A stretch of DNA of 64,000 bases from Plantibacter elymi (nom. nud.) (GTDB taxonomy: Bacteria > Actinomycetota > Actinomycetes > Actinomycetales > Microbacteriaceae), in contig NZ_FXWJ01000001.1 in the NCBI RefSeq assembly GCF_900177795.1, positions 1 through 64,000 of the forward strand, written 5' to 3'. The notes beneath the pieces are model-generated. The model was not told the origin of the DNA and did not search any database. It saw only the letters and a program-made list of their open reading frames with translations. Positions within the stretch are counted from its first letter, which is position 1. Each line of letters opens with the position of its first letter. Below, in pieces: positions 35,656-43,526 of the stretch. The translations under genes were made by a program, and so were the position numbers.

Positions 35656-35982
35656 TCAGCCCCGGGCGTTCTGCACGATCGCGGTCAGGGCGTCGAGATA
35701 GGAGTCGAAGGCGACCCTGCCCTCCGCGGTGAGGGCGATACGGCGTCCGCGGCGGTCCGTGTCGCTCTTCCCGACCTCGACCACCCCGGCGTCGGCGAGC
35801 GCCGAGAGGTGCTTCGAGAGAGCCGACTTGCTGACGCCGGTGATGCGCAGGAGCGAGGCGAAGTCGGTGTACTCGGCGGGCGCGAGCGCGGATAGCAGGG
35901 CGAGGCGGGCAGGCTCGTGGAAGAGCGGGTTCAGCGGCTGGCGGCTGACCGCGGCGTCCTCGGCTCCATCGTCGTCAGGCAT
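35656..35982 (-). CDS. Winged-helix transcriptional regulator
   Basis: This gene encodes 108 aa. It is a single winged helix: FHEPARLALLSAL, then TGVSKSALSKHLSALADAGVVEV and a basic wing DRRGRRIALT. This matches the small MarR/ArsR-like HTH_27 group of dimeric repressors. Its ATG overlaps the upstream membrane-protein gene by 8 bp. It probably autoregulates through the palindrome at 36460-36476. Confidence 0.85.
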   Translation of the reverse strand: MPDDDGAEDAAVSRQPLNPLFHEPARLALLSALAPAEYTDFASLLRITGVSKSALSKHLSALADAGVVEVGKSDTDRRGRRIALTAEGRVAFDSYLDALTAIVQNARG

Positions 35983-36418
35983 CGCGCGACCCCGACCGTC
36001 CGCGGAGCGGCGTGGAGCCGTTCGCGAGGCGCACCAGTGCAGGCAGACAGACAGCGAACACGACGACGGCTGCGACGATCGCGGACACCGTGTTCGGTAC
36101 GGAGACGCCGGCGGAACGGGCGATCCACTGGGTCACGACGTAGACCACGGCGACCGCCACGCCACTCGCGGTGAGCAGCAGCACGCCGGTCCGGTCCGAC
36201 CAGTCGAGGCGGAGCTTCACCGGGCGCGCGAGGGACAGGGCGACGAACCCGATCGCGACGAGTCCGAGTAGCCAGACCATGTCGAGGTCGACGACGACCC
36301 CGAGCGCGATGATGAGGACCGCGGTGAGGATGGCGGTGGTGAGCGCTCCCTGGCGTGCGGAGCGGTGCGAGGCGTCTCGTGCCTGGTTCAAGCGGTCCTG
36401 TGCGTCTTCATGATCCAT
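35975..36418 (-). CDS. Four-TM membrane protein partnered with winged-helix regulator
   Basis: This gene encodes 147 aa. A charged N-terminus (about 1-25) precedes four hydrophobic segments (about 27-45, 48-65, 77-96 and 108-128). No family recognised. ATG at 36418 follows GGAGG at a good distance; an upstream in-frame ATG at 36478 would place the operator palindrome in the coding region. It is cotranscribed with the regulator, a common arrangement for stress-responsive membrane proteins. Confidence 0.75.
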   Translation of the reverse strand: MDHEDAQDRLNQARDASHRSARQGALTTAILTAVLIIALGVVVDLDMVWLLGLVAIGFVALSLARPVKLRLDWSDRTGVLLLTASGVAVAVVYVVTQWIARSAGVSVPNTVSAIVAAVVVFAVCLPALVRLANGSTPLRGRSGSRDA

Positions 36419-36459
36419 GATCGACCTCCAGTCGTTGCGTCCGAAGAAACTATCACAGT

Positions 36460-36476
36460 GTTTCCCCAAAGGAAAC
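36460..36476. promoter_or_regulatory. Palindromic operator of the winged-helix operon
   Basis: GTTTCC (36460-36465) and GGAAAC (36471-36476) form perfect arms around a 5 bp centre, 42 bp before the membrane-protein ATG. A possible -10 TAGTTT lies just downstream on the minus strand. It is a likely binding site of the cotranscribed repressor. Confidence 0.6.
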
Positions 36477-36552
36477 AATCAACGTCGAGCTCACTGCGCT
36501 CGAGGTCGCGGTGGCGCAGGACGAGGGCGGCGGGAGCTCCGCGGCGACCTCA

Positions 36553-36969
36553 TCAGGACGACCCGGCCTCCACCACACCGGCGAGGGCATTGACGATCGG
36601 GCACGGCACCGACGGATCGACGCACTGGGCATCGAGCAGATCCGAGATGGCGGAACGCGTCCGTTGCAGGTCGGCGACCTTCTCGTCGATCTCCTGCAGC
36701 TTCCGCGCCGCCGCCGCGGCGACGTCACCGGCGGAGGCACCTCCGCTCCGCACCGCTTGGGACAGCCGGTCGAAGTCGTGGAGCTCCGCCAGCGTGAACC
36801 CGAGCTCCTGGCCGCGACGGAGGAACCGGAGGCGGACGACATCGGTCTGCCGATAGTCGCGATAACCGCCGGTGGTCCGTTCGGGCTCGGCGAGCACACC
36901 GGACCGTTCGTAGAACCGGACGGTGGACACCTTCACCTTGGCCAGCCGGGCCAGCTCAGCGATATGCAC
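36553..36969 (-). CDS. MerR family regulator, metal/redox type
   Basis: This gene encodes 138 aa. The N-terminal MerR HTH (MHIAELARLAKVKVSTVRFYERSGVL) is followed by the long dimerisation helix and a short C-terminal loop with two cysteines, QCVDPSVPCP. Cys pairs at this place bind metals in CueR, ZntR and MerR. The protein would twist a promoter with a long spacer; a suitable inverted repeat is at 37408-37431, ahead of the membrane gene in its operon. The inducer could be a metal ion. Confidence 0.87.
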   Translation of the reverse strand: MHIAELARLAKVKVSTVRFYERSGVLAEPERTTGGYRDYRQTDVVRLRFLRRGQELGFTLAELHDFDRLSQAVRSGGASAGDVAAAAARKLQEIDEKVADLQRTRSAISDLLDAQCVDPSVPCPIVNALAGVVEAGSS

Positions 36970-36978
36970 AAGCCGACC

Positions 36979-37395
36979 CTAGGCCAAGGCCGCCCGACGA
37001 GCCGACAGCATGACGCCGCCCTGGACGACCGCCCACAGCAGCTCGAACACGAGCATCCCGAGGACCAGCGGTGACGCGCCATGCAGCAACGCGGCCACCA
37101 TGCCGAGCGAGAAGAGCAACCTCCCGGCCGTGTCGGCCACACCGGCCGCCCACGTCGGACGCACCAGGCGGAAGGCCGACCAGACCACCACGAGCGAACC
37201 CATGAGGTTGGCGAACATCACCGCGAACACGTCTCCAGGGTCGGGAACGACCCCGGGAAGTGCCAGTGCGGAGTGGATGACGCCCAATCCGGCGAACAGC
37301 GTCGGTGCGGTGAAGGGTAGGGCGAACCCGGCGGTGACGACGAGGTCGTAGAGGGCGGACAGGCGCACGGTGCGTCGAACGATCGAGGAAGTCAT
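36979..37395 (-). CDS. Four-TM membrane protein under MerR control
   Basis: This gene encodes 138 aa with membrane segments near 13-35, 50-72, 84-105 and 108-128 and short loops. No family firmly recognised. ATG at 37395 sits directly downstream of the MerR-type operator, and the merR gene begins 9 bp after its stop. It may be a small transporter or metal-handling protein, judging only from context. Confidence 0.75.
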   Translation of the reverse strand: MTSSIVRRTVRLSALYDLVVTAGFALPFTAPTLFAGLGVIHSALALPGVVPDPGDVFAVMFANLMGSLVVVWSAFRLVRPTWAAGVADTAGRLLFSLGMVAALLHGASPLVLGMLVFELLWAVVQGGVMLSARRAALA

Positions 37396-37407
37396 GTCCT
37401 CACTGTC

Positions 37408-37433
37408 GACCCTGCACCCCGGTGCAAGGTCAA
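37408..37433 (-). promoter_or_regulatory. MerR-type operator/promoter
   Basis: GACCCTGCACC (37408-37418) and GGTGCAAGGTC (37421-37431) are near-perfect arms (10 of 11 pairs) around CC. The minus strand -35, TTGACC (37433-37428), runs into the palindrome as in MerR-family promoters with long spacers. The -10 is not clear (CGACAGT region). Confidence 0.68.
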
Positions 37434-37436
37434 GGC

Positions 37437-37961
37437 CTACCCCGCACACTCCCGTGAGAGCTCGGTGATGATCCAGTCGGTGCCGGGGCGCTCCATCACG
37501 ACCGTGCCGCAGTCACCCGAGGACAGGTAGGTGACGAACAGCATGGCAGCCGTTGCAGTCTCCTCCTGCACGGCGATGTCGACGGCGGGATCCTGGCCGG
37601 TCGCCCGGTAGAGCTCGGCGGTGGTGTTGATCATCTCCTCGCAGGTACCGGCCTGCACCGGGCTCTGCGCATTGAGTTCCGCCAGCATGCGGATGACGAG
37701 CTCCGGAGACAGCTGGCGGCACGCGGTCTCAGGGTCCGGCTTCCGCGAGGCGTCGAGCCAGGCGAGGAAACCGTCGACCGCTCCCATCGCGGTGGAAGCA
37801 GCATCGGGGAGGGGTGAAGCGCTCGCCGCGGGAGCCTCCGACGACGTCGCGGGTGGTGCGCCCTCGGTCGGAGACGTGCTCGCTGGAGCGCAGGCGCTCA
37901 GCAACATCGAGGCGGCCAACAGTCCGACCGATAGAAGCACCGGCGTGCGAGACAGGATCAC
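37437..37961 (-). CDS. Putative lipoprotein, unknown
   Basis: This gene encodes 174 aa. A signal peptide with lipobox LSAC (Cys 24) is followed by a Ser/Pro/Ala-rich spacer to about residue 55 and a small globular domain with four cysteines (ACRQL, TCEEM, DCGTVV, ECAG) that may form disulfides outside the cell. The GTG start is six bases after TAGGAT on the minus strand, a leaderless promoter. No function recognised. Confidence 0.75.
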   Translation of the reverse strand: MILSRTPVLLSVGLLAASMLLSACAPASTSPTEGAPPATSSEAPAASASPLPDAASTAMGAVDGFLAWLDASRKPDPETACRQLSPELVIRMLAELNAQSPVQAGTCEEMINTTAELYRATGQDPAVDIAVQEETATAAMLFVTYLSSGDCGTVVMERPGTDWIITELSRECAG

Positions 37962-38037
37962 GCGAACATCCTACGGACGCCCACCCCGTCGCGCACGTGC
38001 CCCTGCAGCCGCAGGCCGTCCTGACCTCCTGCAGCGA

Positions 38038-38352
38038 TCAGAGGTCGAGGGACAGCCGCCGACCGAGCGCTTCGATCGCGGCCTCGTCGCGCTGATAGTG
38101 CGACCACTGGCCGATCCGGGTGCACGTCACGAGGCCGGCACGCTGAAGTGTCGCCATGAACTGCGAGGCGGTCGACTGCGACACCTCGGCCCTCGCCTGG
38201 ATGTGCTTGAGGCACACCCCGACCTCGGCCGCCGGCTGATCCTGCGGCGGGAACGACTCAGGATCCTTCAACCACCCCAGGATGGCCAGGCGCGTCGGGT
38301 GGCCGAGCGCCTTGAAGACCGCCACCAGGTCCAACTCGTCAGCGTTCGTCAT
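38038..38352 (-). CDS. ArsR family transcriptional regulator
   Basis: This gene encodes 104 aa, an ArsR/SmtB winged helix with FKALGHPTRLAILGWL, then VSQSTASQFMATLQRAGLV and a basic wing. No CxC metal motif is present in the alpha-3 helix; a single Cys lies in GVCLKH. TATGGT sits six bases before the ATG (leaderless). It is divergent from the PRISE-like reductase and very likely represses it through the paired sites at 38371 and 38412. Confidence 0.88.
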   Translation of the reverse strand: MTNADELDLVAVFKALGHPTRLAILGWLKDPESFPPQDQPAAEVGVCLKHIQARAEVSQSTASQFMATLQRAGLVTCTRIGQWSHYQRDEAAIEALGRRLSLDL

Positions 38353-38370
38353 GCGTCGACCATATCGCAA

Positions 38371-38429
38371 TATCGCGATTCCACGATGTTGTGCAACACT
38401 GTGGATCGGTAAATCGCGATCTAACGATG
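38371..38429. promoter_or_regulatory. Twin ArsR operator repeats
   Basis: Two 18 bp direct repeats, at 38371-38388 and 38412-38429, share 14 of 18 bases and the core ATCGCGAT followed by ACGATG. Their starts are 41 bp apart, close to four helical turns, within the arsR/reductase divergent promoter. Each has an internal TCGCGA palindrome, fitting a dimeric regulator. Confidence 0.68.
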
Positions 38430-38437
38430 GAGATGTC

Positions 38438-39487
38438 ATGACACAGCACACCGCACTGGTGGTGGGAGCCCGCGGCGTGATCGGCGGGAACCTGATCACC
38501 CACCTCGAGGGGCTCGGCTGGGACGTGATCGGGTTGTCCCGCCGCGGCGGTACCGACCGGGGATCCGTCAGGCACCTCGCGGTGGATCTGCTCGACCGCG
38601 ACGCGACCATCCGCCAGTTGCGGGGCCTGTCGGAGGTGACGCACCTGTTCTACGCCGCGTACCAGGACCGCCCCAGCTGGGCCGAGCTCGTCGCGCCGAA
38701 CCTCGCGATGCTCACCAACGTCGTCGACGCCGTCGAACCCGTCGCGCCGGGCCTCGAACACGTCAGCCTGATGCAGGGCTACAAGGTCTACGGCGCACAT
38801 CTGGGGCCCTTCGCGACACCCGCGAAGGAGTCCGACCCGCCGCACATGCCGCCGGAGTTCAACGTCGACCAGCAGCAGTTCCTCGAGCGCCGCCAGGTCG
38901 GGGCGGCCTGGTCATGGTCGGCGTTGCGGCCGTCGGTCGTCGCCGGGATCGGCCTGGGCAACCCGATGAACCTGGCGATGGTCATCGCCGTCTACGCATC
39001 CATGAGCAAAGAGCTCGGCATCCCGTTGCGCTTCCCGGGGAAGCCCGGCGCGTACACGAGCCTGATCGAGATGACCGACGCCGACCTCCTCGCGAAAGCC
39101 ACAGTGTGGGCCGCGACGCACGAGGCCGCCCGCAACGAGGCGTTCAACATCACGAACGGCGACGTGTTCCGGTGGTCGTCGATGTGGCCGAAGATCGCCG
39201 CCTTCTTCGACCTCGACGTCGCGCCTCCACTCGAGATGAGCCTCGTCGAGGTGATGGCCGACAAGGAGGCACTGTGGAACGCGATGGTCGAGCGGCACGG
39301 CCTCGCGCCCACCAGCTACGCCGAGGTGTCGTCGTGGGCGTTCGGCGACTTCGTCTTCGCGTGGGACTACGACGTCATCGCCGACACCTCGAAGTCCCGC
39401 CGAGCCGGGTTCCACGAGTACGTCGACACAGAGGCGATGTTCCTCCGCATCTTCCGGGACCTGCGGGAGCAGCGACTCATCCCGTAA
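38438..39487 (+). CDS. PRISE-like NAD(P)H-dependent oxidoreductase
   Basis: This gene encodes 349 aa, an extended SDR protein with the Rossmann loop GARGVIGG (10-17) and the segment LMQGYKVYGAH (111-121) typical of progesterone 5-beta-reductase/iridoid synthase-like (PRISE) proteins, where the lysine (K116) is catalytic. The usual FYY-type segment that carries the catalytic Tyr reads EFNVDQQQF here. ATG at 38438 follows GGAG. It is divergent from the ArsR regulator. Bacterial members act on enones or enals; the substrate is unknown. Confidence 0.82.
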   Translation: MTQHTALVVGARGVIGGNLITHLEGLGWDVIGLSRRGGTDRGSVRHLAVDLLDRDATIRQLRGLSEVTHLFYAAYQDRPSWAELVAPNLAMLTNVVDAVEPVAPGLEHVSLMQGYKVYGAHLGPFATPAKESDPPHMPPEFNVDQQQFLERRQVGAAWSWSALRPSVVAGIGLGNPMNLAMVIAVYASMSKELGIPLRFPGKPGAYTSLIEMTDADLLAKATVWAATHEAARNEAFNITNGDVFRWSSMWPKIAAFFDLDVAPPLEMSLVEVMADKEALWNAMVERHGLAPTSYAEVSSWAFGDFVFAWDYDVIADTSKSRRAGFHEYVDTEAMFLRIFRDLREQRLIP

Positions 39488-39501
39488 GCGTCGGAGCCCG
39501 G

Positions 39502-40428
39502 CTACTGCTCGAAGGCGGCGAGCGCGACGCTCGCCGCCTCCGCGACCAACGCGTCGTCGTACTCGGCGTCCGGGTCGAGTGTGTTCGTGAGGATGGTCAG
39601 GACGATCGGGTCGCCGCCCGGCCGGTCGATGATCGCGATGTCGTTCCGGATCCCACCCGCACCCCCGGACTTGTCCGCCACCTGCCATCCCGCCGGCGCA
39701 CCGGCCCGGATCAGCGTGTCGCCCGTCGCGTTGCCGCTCATCCAGGCGAGAAGCGTCGCCCGGTCGGCGGGCTCCAGGTAGGAGCCGTCGACGAGGCGGG
39801 TCAGGTTGTCGGTGAACGCGGCAGGGGTGGTGGTGTCATCGGTGCTGCCCGGTTCGATCACGTTCAGCAGCGGCTCCGCGTTGACGACCTCGGTCACCTC
39901 ATCGCCGAGCGCACCCAGCGCTGCATCCAGCGCTGCCGGCCCACCGATCCGGGCGAGGACGAGGTTGAGGGCCGTGTTGTCGCTCCGCCGGACGGCGGCC
40001 TCGGCGAGCTGCGACAGAGTCAGGCCGGTCTCGACCTGTTCACTCGTCACCGGCGAATAGCCGGCCGCCTCGACATCCTCAGCCGACCAGTTGACGACTT
40101 CGTCACGCGCCGAACCGCGCACCTCGTGGAGGAAGACCGCTGCGGCGAGCGCCTTGATCGTCGAGGCATACCCGAAGCGCTCGTCAGCCCGGTATGACAG
40201 GCGCGCACCGGTGCCGGTGTCGACGGCGCTGATGCCGACGCGCGCGCTGAACTCGGCCTCCAAGGCTTGAAACTCGACGGACCGGTCGGGCATCGACGTG
40301 GGCGGGGCCGACGTTGGCGCCGAGGTTGGGGAGCTCGGCGACGCCGAAGGGGACGGAGTAGCGGAGGCGCACCCCACGAGCCCGAGCACCAGCCCACCGG
40401 CCAGGGCGACGGCGACGCCCCGCTTCAT
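39502..40428 (-). CDS. bla: Class A beta-lactamase (lipoprotein)
   Basis: This gene encodes 308 aa. A lipobox ends at Cys 20, followed by a Ser/Pro/Thr-rich spacer and then the serine beta-lactamase domain: S89-T-I-K92, S149-D-N151, the Glu of ExxLN at E185, and K253-S-G255 in place of the commoner KTG. All class A catalytic residues are present, so hydrolysis of penicillins is plausible. ATG at 40428 overlaps the stop of the small membrane protein gene as ATGA. Confidence 0.9.
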   Translation of the reverse strand: MKRGVAVALAGGLVLGLVGCASATPSPSASPSSPTSAPTSAPPTSMPDRSVEFQALEAEFSARVGISAVDTGTGARLSYRADERFGYASTIKALAAAVFLHEVRGSARDEVVNWSAEDVEAAGYSPVTSEQVETGLTLSQLAEAAVRRSDNTALNLVLARIGGPAALDAALGALGDEVTEVVNAEPLLNVIEPGSTDDTTTPAAFTDNLTRLVDGSYLEPADRATLLAWMSGNATGDTLIRAGAPAGWQVADKSGGAGGIRNDIAIIDRPGGDPIVLTILTNTLDPDAEYDDALVAEAASVALAAFEQ

Positions 40429-40676
40429 CGACGAACGCCGGCGGTGGCGCCGTGCTCCCGCTCGAACGCCTGCTGCGTCCGACGCGAAGTCGCCACCCGC
40501 CGGATGCCGAAGCACGCCCAGACGGTCCAGAACACCGCCATCGCCCAGCTGAGTGGGGAGCCCGCAGCTGCGAACCAGACGGAGCCGGCCACGAAGAGCA
40601 GACCGATCGTGATCATCACCCAGCCGACGGTGCGCTCACGTTCGAAGGCGAGCCGTTGCTGCACGAGCGAGTCCAT
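40425..40676 (-). CDS. Small two-TM membrane protein upstream of bla
   Basis: This gene encodes 83 aa with membrane segments near 18-38 and 42-60 and basic ends. Its stop overlaps the beta-lactamase start, so bla translation depends on it. The start is leaderless: TAGCGT, six bases (CCTCCC), then ATG. No family recognised. Confidence 0.72.
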   Translation of the reverse strand: MDSLVQQRLAFERERTVGWVMITIGLLFVAGSVWFAAAGSPLSWAMAVFWTVWACFGIRRVATSRRTQQAFEREHGATAGVRR

Positions 40677-40752
40677 GGGAGGACGCTATCGCGAGATCCG
40701 GAACGACGGCGCACGAACCGACGAGACCAGGGCCAGGTCGGGCGTGCGCCGA

Positions 40753-41148
40753 TCATTCCTGCCCGGTGAGCCGACGATCGAGGCGCTCGAGGTCCGCCGC
40801 GACCATCGCGACGTCCCGCGCGAACGCGTCGTCGTCCAGCTCGATCTGGCGCACCGTGAACACCACCTCGGCACCCTCCGGATGGGCCAGGACGCGCACC
40901 GGGTTGGTCACCACGGTCCCGGACGGCAGGGTCACGTCGTGGTCGAGCACGCCGAAGCGGTTGCGCTCGACGAACCGGACCTCCACCCGACCCATCGGCG
41001 ACTCGACGAACAGCGAGTCACCTTCGCGCACCACCTCGGCCTGCGCGAGACCGGCCGCCCACCGTGGGAGATTGTCGATGTCGGACGCGTATTCGTAAAC
41101 GGCTTCCGGCGAAGCGCCGATGACCCGGCTCACATGGTGACTTCTCAT
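40753..41148 (-). CDS. SRPBCC (START-like) family protein
   Basis: This gene encodes 131 aa. The pattern VSRVIGASPEAVYEYASDIDNLPRWAAGL at the start and a final long helix is that of polyketide-cyclase/SRPBCC proteins, which hold small hydrophobic molecules. ATG at 41148 is preferred to 41181 because the protein then starts at the first strand and CAGGAT lies six bases upstream. Specific role unknown. Confidence 0.83.
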   Translation of the reverse strand: MRSHHVSRVIGASPEAVYEYASDIDNLPRWAAGLAQAEVVREGDSLFVESPMGRVEVRFVERNRFGVLDHDVTLPSGTVVTNPVRVLAHPEGAEVVFTVRQIELDDDAFARDVAMVAADLERLDRRLTGQE

Positions 41149-41271
41149 GACCGCATCCTGCCACCTCGGTGTGGGATCCATCCGCCACGTCCCGCCTGCG
41201 GATGATGCTCCGCGAGCGGGATCGTCCTGCGGGCTGACGATTCGACCATCGACGATTTGTAGCCTGGAGGC

Positions 41272-42342
41272 ATGCCCGGCATCACCCGCAGTCGACCGCC
41301 CTTGCCATCACCGGCCCCCATGGAACAGCGACGTCGTCGGCGTCGGCGTGGCCTCATCGCTGCCGTCGTCACGGCATCATTCCTCGCGCTGGTGGTCGGC
41401 GGCGCGGTCGTCGCCGCGCCGCTCCTGCGGTCGTACGGGATCTACCTCGTCCCACCATCGCCGCAGACGTATGCGGAGGTCGCGCTGGATGCGATGCAGC
41501 GGGGCGTGGACGCGACGCCGGACCGCTACACGCAGGTGCGGGAGCGGGCTCTGGCCTCAGTCGCGGACGCCTCCGACTATGCCGACACCTACGGGCCGCT
41601 CACGAAGGCGGCGGCCGAGCTCGGCGGCCCCCACACCACCTTCAACGATCCTGCGACCGCGGCCGAACTGTTCGGGCCGTCGTCGGGATCGAAAGCGGAG
41701 AACGAACTGCCCACCGTCACGAGCGCTGACGGCGTGACGACCATCCGCCTCCCGACACTCATCGGTGGCGGCTCCGGAAAGGACTCCTTCGGCCAGCGGT
41801 ACATCGACACGGCCGTCGATGCGATCACCGCCGCCAGGCCCGACACGTCGGCGTGGGTGGTCGACCTGCGGGACAACCACGGCGGCAACGTGTGGCCCAT
41901 GCTGGCTGCCGTGGCACCACTGCTCGATGACGGGACCGTCGAGACCTTCGAGTCCGTCGACAGGTCGACGGTCGTCTCGGTGTCGGGCGGCGGCGTCTCG
42001 TCCGACGGCAATCGACAGAGCGCGGCGACGAAGCCGCAGCCGAAGGTGGACGGTCCGATCGCCGTGGTCATCGACGGGATGACCGGCAGCTCCGCGGAGG
42101 CGGTCGCGATCGCCTTCATCGGGCAGTCGGACGTGCGCGTGTTCGGTCAGCCGAGCTACGGCTTCAGCACGGCGAACCAGCCGGTCCGCCTCTACGACGG
42201 CGCGGTCGTCAACCTGACGGTCGCCGTCGACGCCGATCGCACCGGCAAACGCTACGGTGTCCCGATCCAGCCCGACACCGTCGTCGAGGACTTCACGCAG
42301 CTCCCCGCGGTGATCGGCGCGTGGGTCGCCGACCGCGGCTGA
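41272..42342 (+). CDS. S41 family peptidase, membrane-anchored
   Basis: This gene encodes 356 aa. An Arg-rich cytoplasmic start and one membrane segment (about 28-50) place the catalytic part outside. The S41 core includes VVDLRDNHGGN (near 200) and the active-site TGSSAE (271-276) with Ser 273 as the likely nucleophile. There is no clear PDZ domain, so it resembles the tricorn-core/retinol-binding-like S41 branch more than CtpA. GGAGG and TAGCCT lie just before the ATG. A hairpin repeat follows the stop. Confidence 0.85.
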   Translation: MPGITRSRPPLPSPAPMEQRRRRRRRGLIAAVVTASFLALVVGGAVVAAPLLRSYGIYLVPPSPQTYAEVALDAMQRGVDATPDRYTQVRERALASVADASDYADTYGPLTKAAAELGGPHTTFNDPATAAELFGPSSGSKAENELPTVTSADGVTTIRLPTLIGGGSGKDSFGQRYIDTAVDAITAARPDTSAWVVDLRDNHGGNVWPMLAAVAPLLDDGTVETFESVDRSTVVSVSGGGVSSDGNRQSAATKPQPKVDGPIAVVIDGMTGSSAEAVAIAFIGQSDVRVFGQPSYGFSTANQPVRLYDGAVVNLTVAVDADRTGKRYGVPIQPDTVVEDFTQLPAVIGAWVADRG

Positions 42343-42354
42343 ACGATCCGTCCA

Positions 42355-42413
42355 CCGAGAGTGCCGGTTCTGCTCGTCCGAGCACGCCCAGCGAGCAGAA
42401 CGAGCACTCTCGG
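42355..42413. repeat. Dispersed hairpin repeat, copy 1
   Basis: The left arm at 42355-42376 begins CCGAGAGTGC and the right arm at 42392-42413 ends GCACTCTCGG. The arms are 22 nt and pair at 20 positions around a 15-nt loop. It lies 12 bp after the S41 peptidase stop, where it may act as a terminator. It matches three other copies in the window. Confidence 0.85.
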
Positions 42414-42591
42414 CCGCCCGGAACTGGACGTCTGCGGCAACCGGTTTGGACAGGTGTCGGGACTTTCGACAGACCAGCGAAACGGCCGTCGCGTCGCGTT
42501 ACCGTGGTCGCGCTCCCACATTCCGTGGAAGTGGAATTCGCGAGAGTCGTTCCGAGCACGGCTTGGCTCGACATGAGCTTGGAGGTCAGTC

Positions 42592-43428
42592 ATGCCATTC
42601 GTGACAACGGACGACGGCACGGAAATCTACTACAAGGATCTGGGCGACCCGGCGGCGCAGCCCATCATGTTCCACCACGGTTGGCCGCTCTCGTCGGACG
42701 ACTGGGACGCGCAGGTGCTCTTCTTCCTGTCGAAGGGGTACCGCGTGGTGGCCAGCGATCGGCGCGGTCACGGGCGGTCCTCGGAGATCGGGTCCGGCCA
42801 CGACATGGACCACTACGCCAGCGACGTGTCGGCGGTCGTCGAGCACCTCGACCTGCGCAACGTCGTCCACATCGGGCACTCGACGGGTGGTGGCCAGGTC
42901 GCGCGGTACGTCGCCAAGTACGGCGAGCCGCAGGGTCGTGTGGCGAAGGCCGTCCTGGTCTCGTCCGTGCCTCCGCTGATGGTGCAGACCGACGCCAACC
43001 CCGAAGGGACGCCCATCTCGGTCTTCGACGGCTTCCGGAGCGCGCTCGCTGCGAACCGGGCGGAGTTCTTCCAGGCCGTGGCTTCGGGCCCGTTCTACGG
43101 TTTCAACCGTGACGGTGTCACCGTGTCCCAGCCCGTGATCGACAACTGGTGGCGTCAGGGCATGACCGGCAGCGCCGTGGCGCACTACGAGGGCATCAAG
43201 GCGTTCTCCGAGACCGACCAGACCGAGGACCTCAAGGCGATCTCCGTGCCGGTCCTCTGCATGCAGGGCGATGACGACCAGGTCGTGCCGTACAAGGACG
43301 CGGTCATCAAGCAGGCCGAGCTCCTCAGCAACGCGACCCTCAAGGTCTACGAGGGCTTCCCGCACGGCATGCTGACCACGCACGCCGACATCATCAACCC
43401 CGACCTCCTCGCCTTCATCGAGCAGTAA
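42592..43428 (+). CDS. Alpha/beta hydrolase, non-haem haloperoxidase type
   Basis: This gene encodes 278 aa, close in length to cofactor-free chloroperoxidases (about 275). The nucleophile elbow is GHSTGG (Ser 97), the acid lies near D228 (QGDDD), and the His is in GFPHGM (H258). The early FHHGWPLSSDDWD oxyanion loop is typical. The family behaves as perhydrolase or esterase in vitro; the natural substrate is unknown. Stand-alone gene with a GGAGGTCAGTC-type ribosome site and a strong terminator. Confidence 0.9.
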   Translation: MPFVTTDDGTEIYYKDLGDPAAQPIMFHHGWPLSSDDWDAQVLFFLSKGYRVVASDRRGHGRSSEIGSGHDMDHYASDVSAVVEHLDLRNVVHIGHSTGGGQVARYVAKYGEPQGRVAKAVLVSSVPPLMVQTDANPEGTPISVFDGFRSALAANRAEFFQAVASGPFYGFNRDGVTVSQPVIDNWWRQGMTGSAVAHYEGIKAFSETDQTEDLKAISVPVLCMQGDDDQVVPYKDAVIKQAELLSNATLKVYEGFPHGMLTTHADIINPDLLAFIEQ

Positions 43429-43450
43429 GGGAACCACCGTCGGAGACGTG

Positions 43451-43480
43451 CGGCGCACCCGGGTGATCTCGGGTGCGCCG
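43451..43480 (+). terminator. Terminator after haloperoxidase-type gene
   Basis: CGGCGCACCCG (43451-43461) and CGGGTGCGCCG (43470-43480) form a perfect 11 bp stem with an 8-nt loop, 23 bp after the stop, followed by TTCGT. Strong intrinsic-type hairpin without a long T run. Confidence 0.75.
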
Positions 43481-43526
43481 TTCGTGCGACCACCGAGTCC
43501 GGCCGGGGACGTGTTAGACACGAGGC

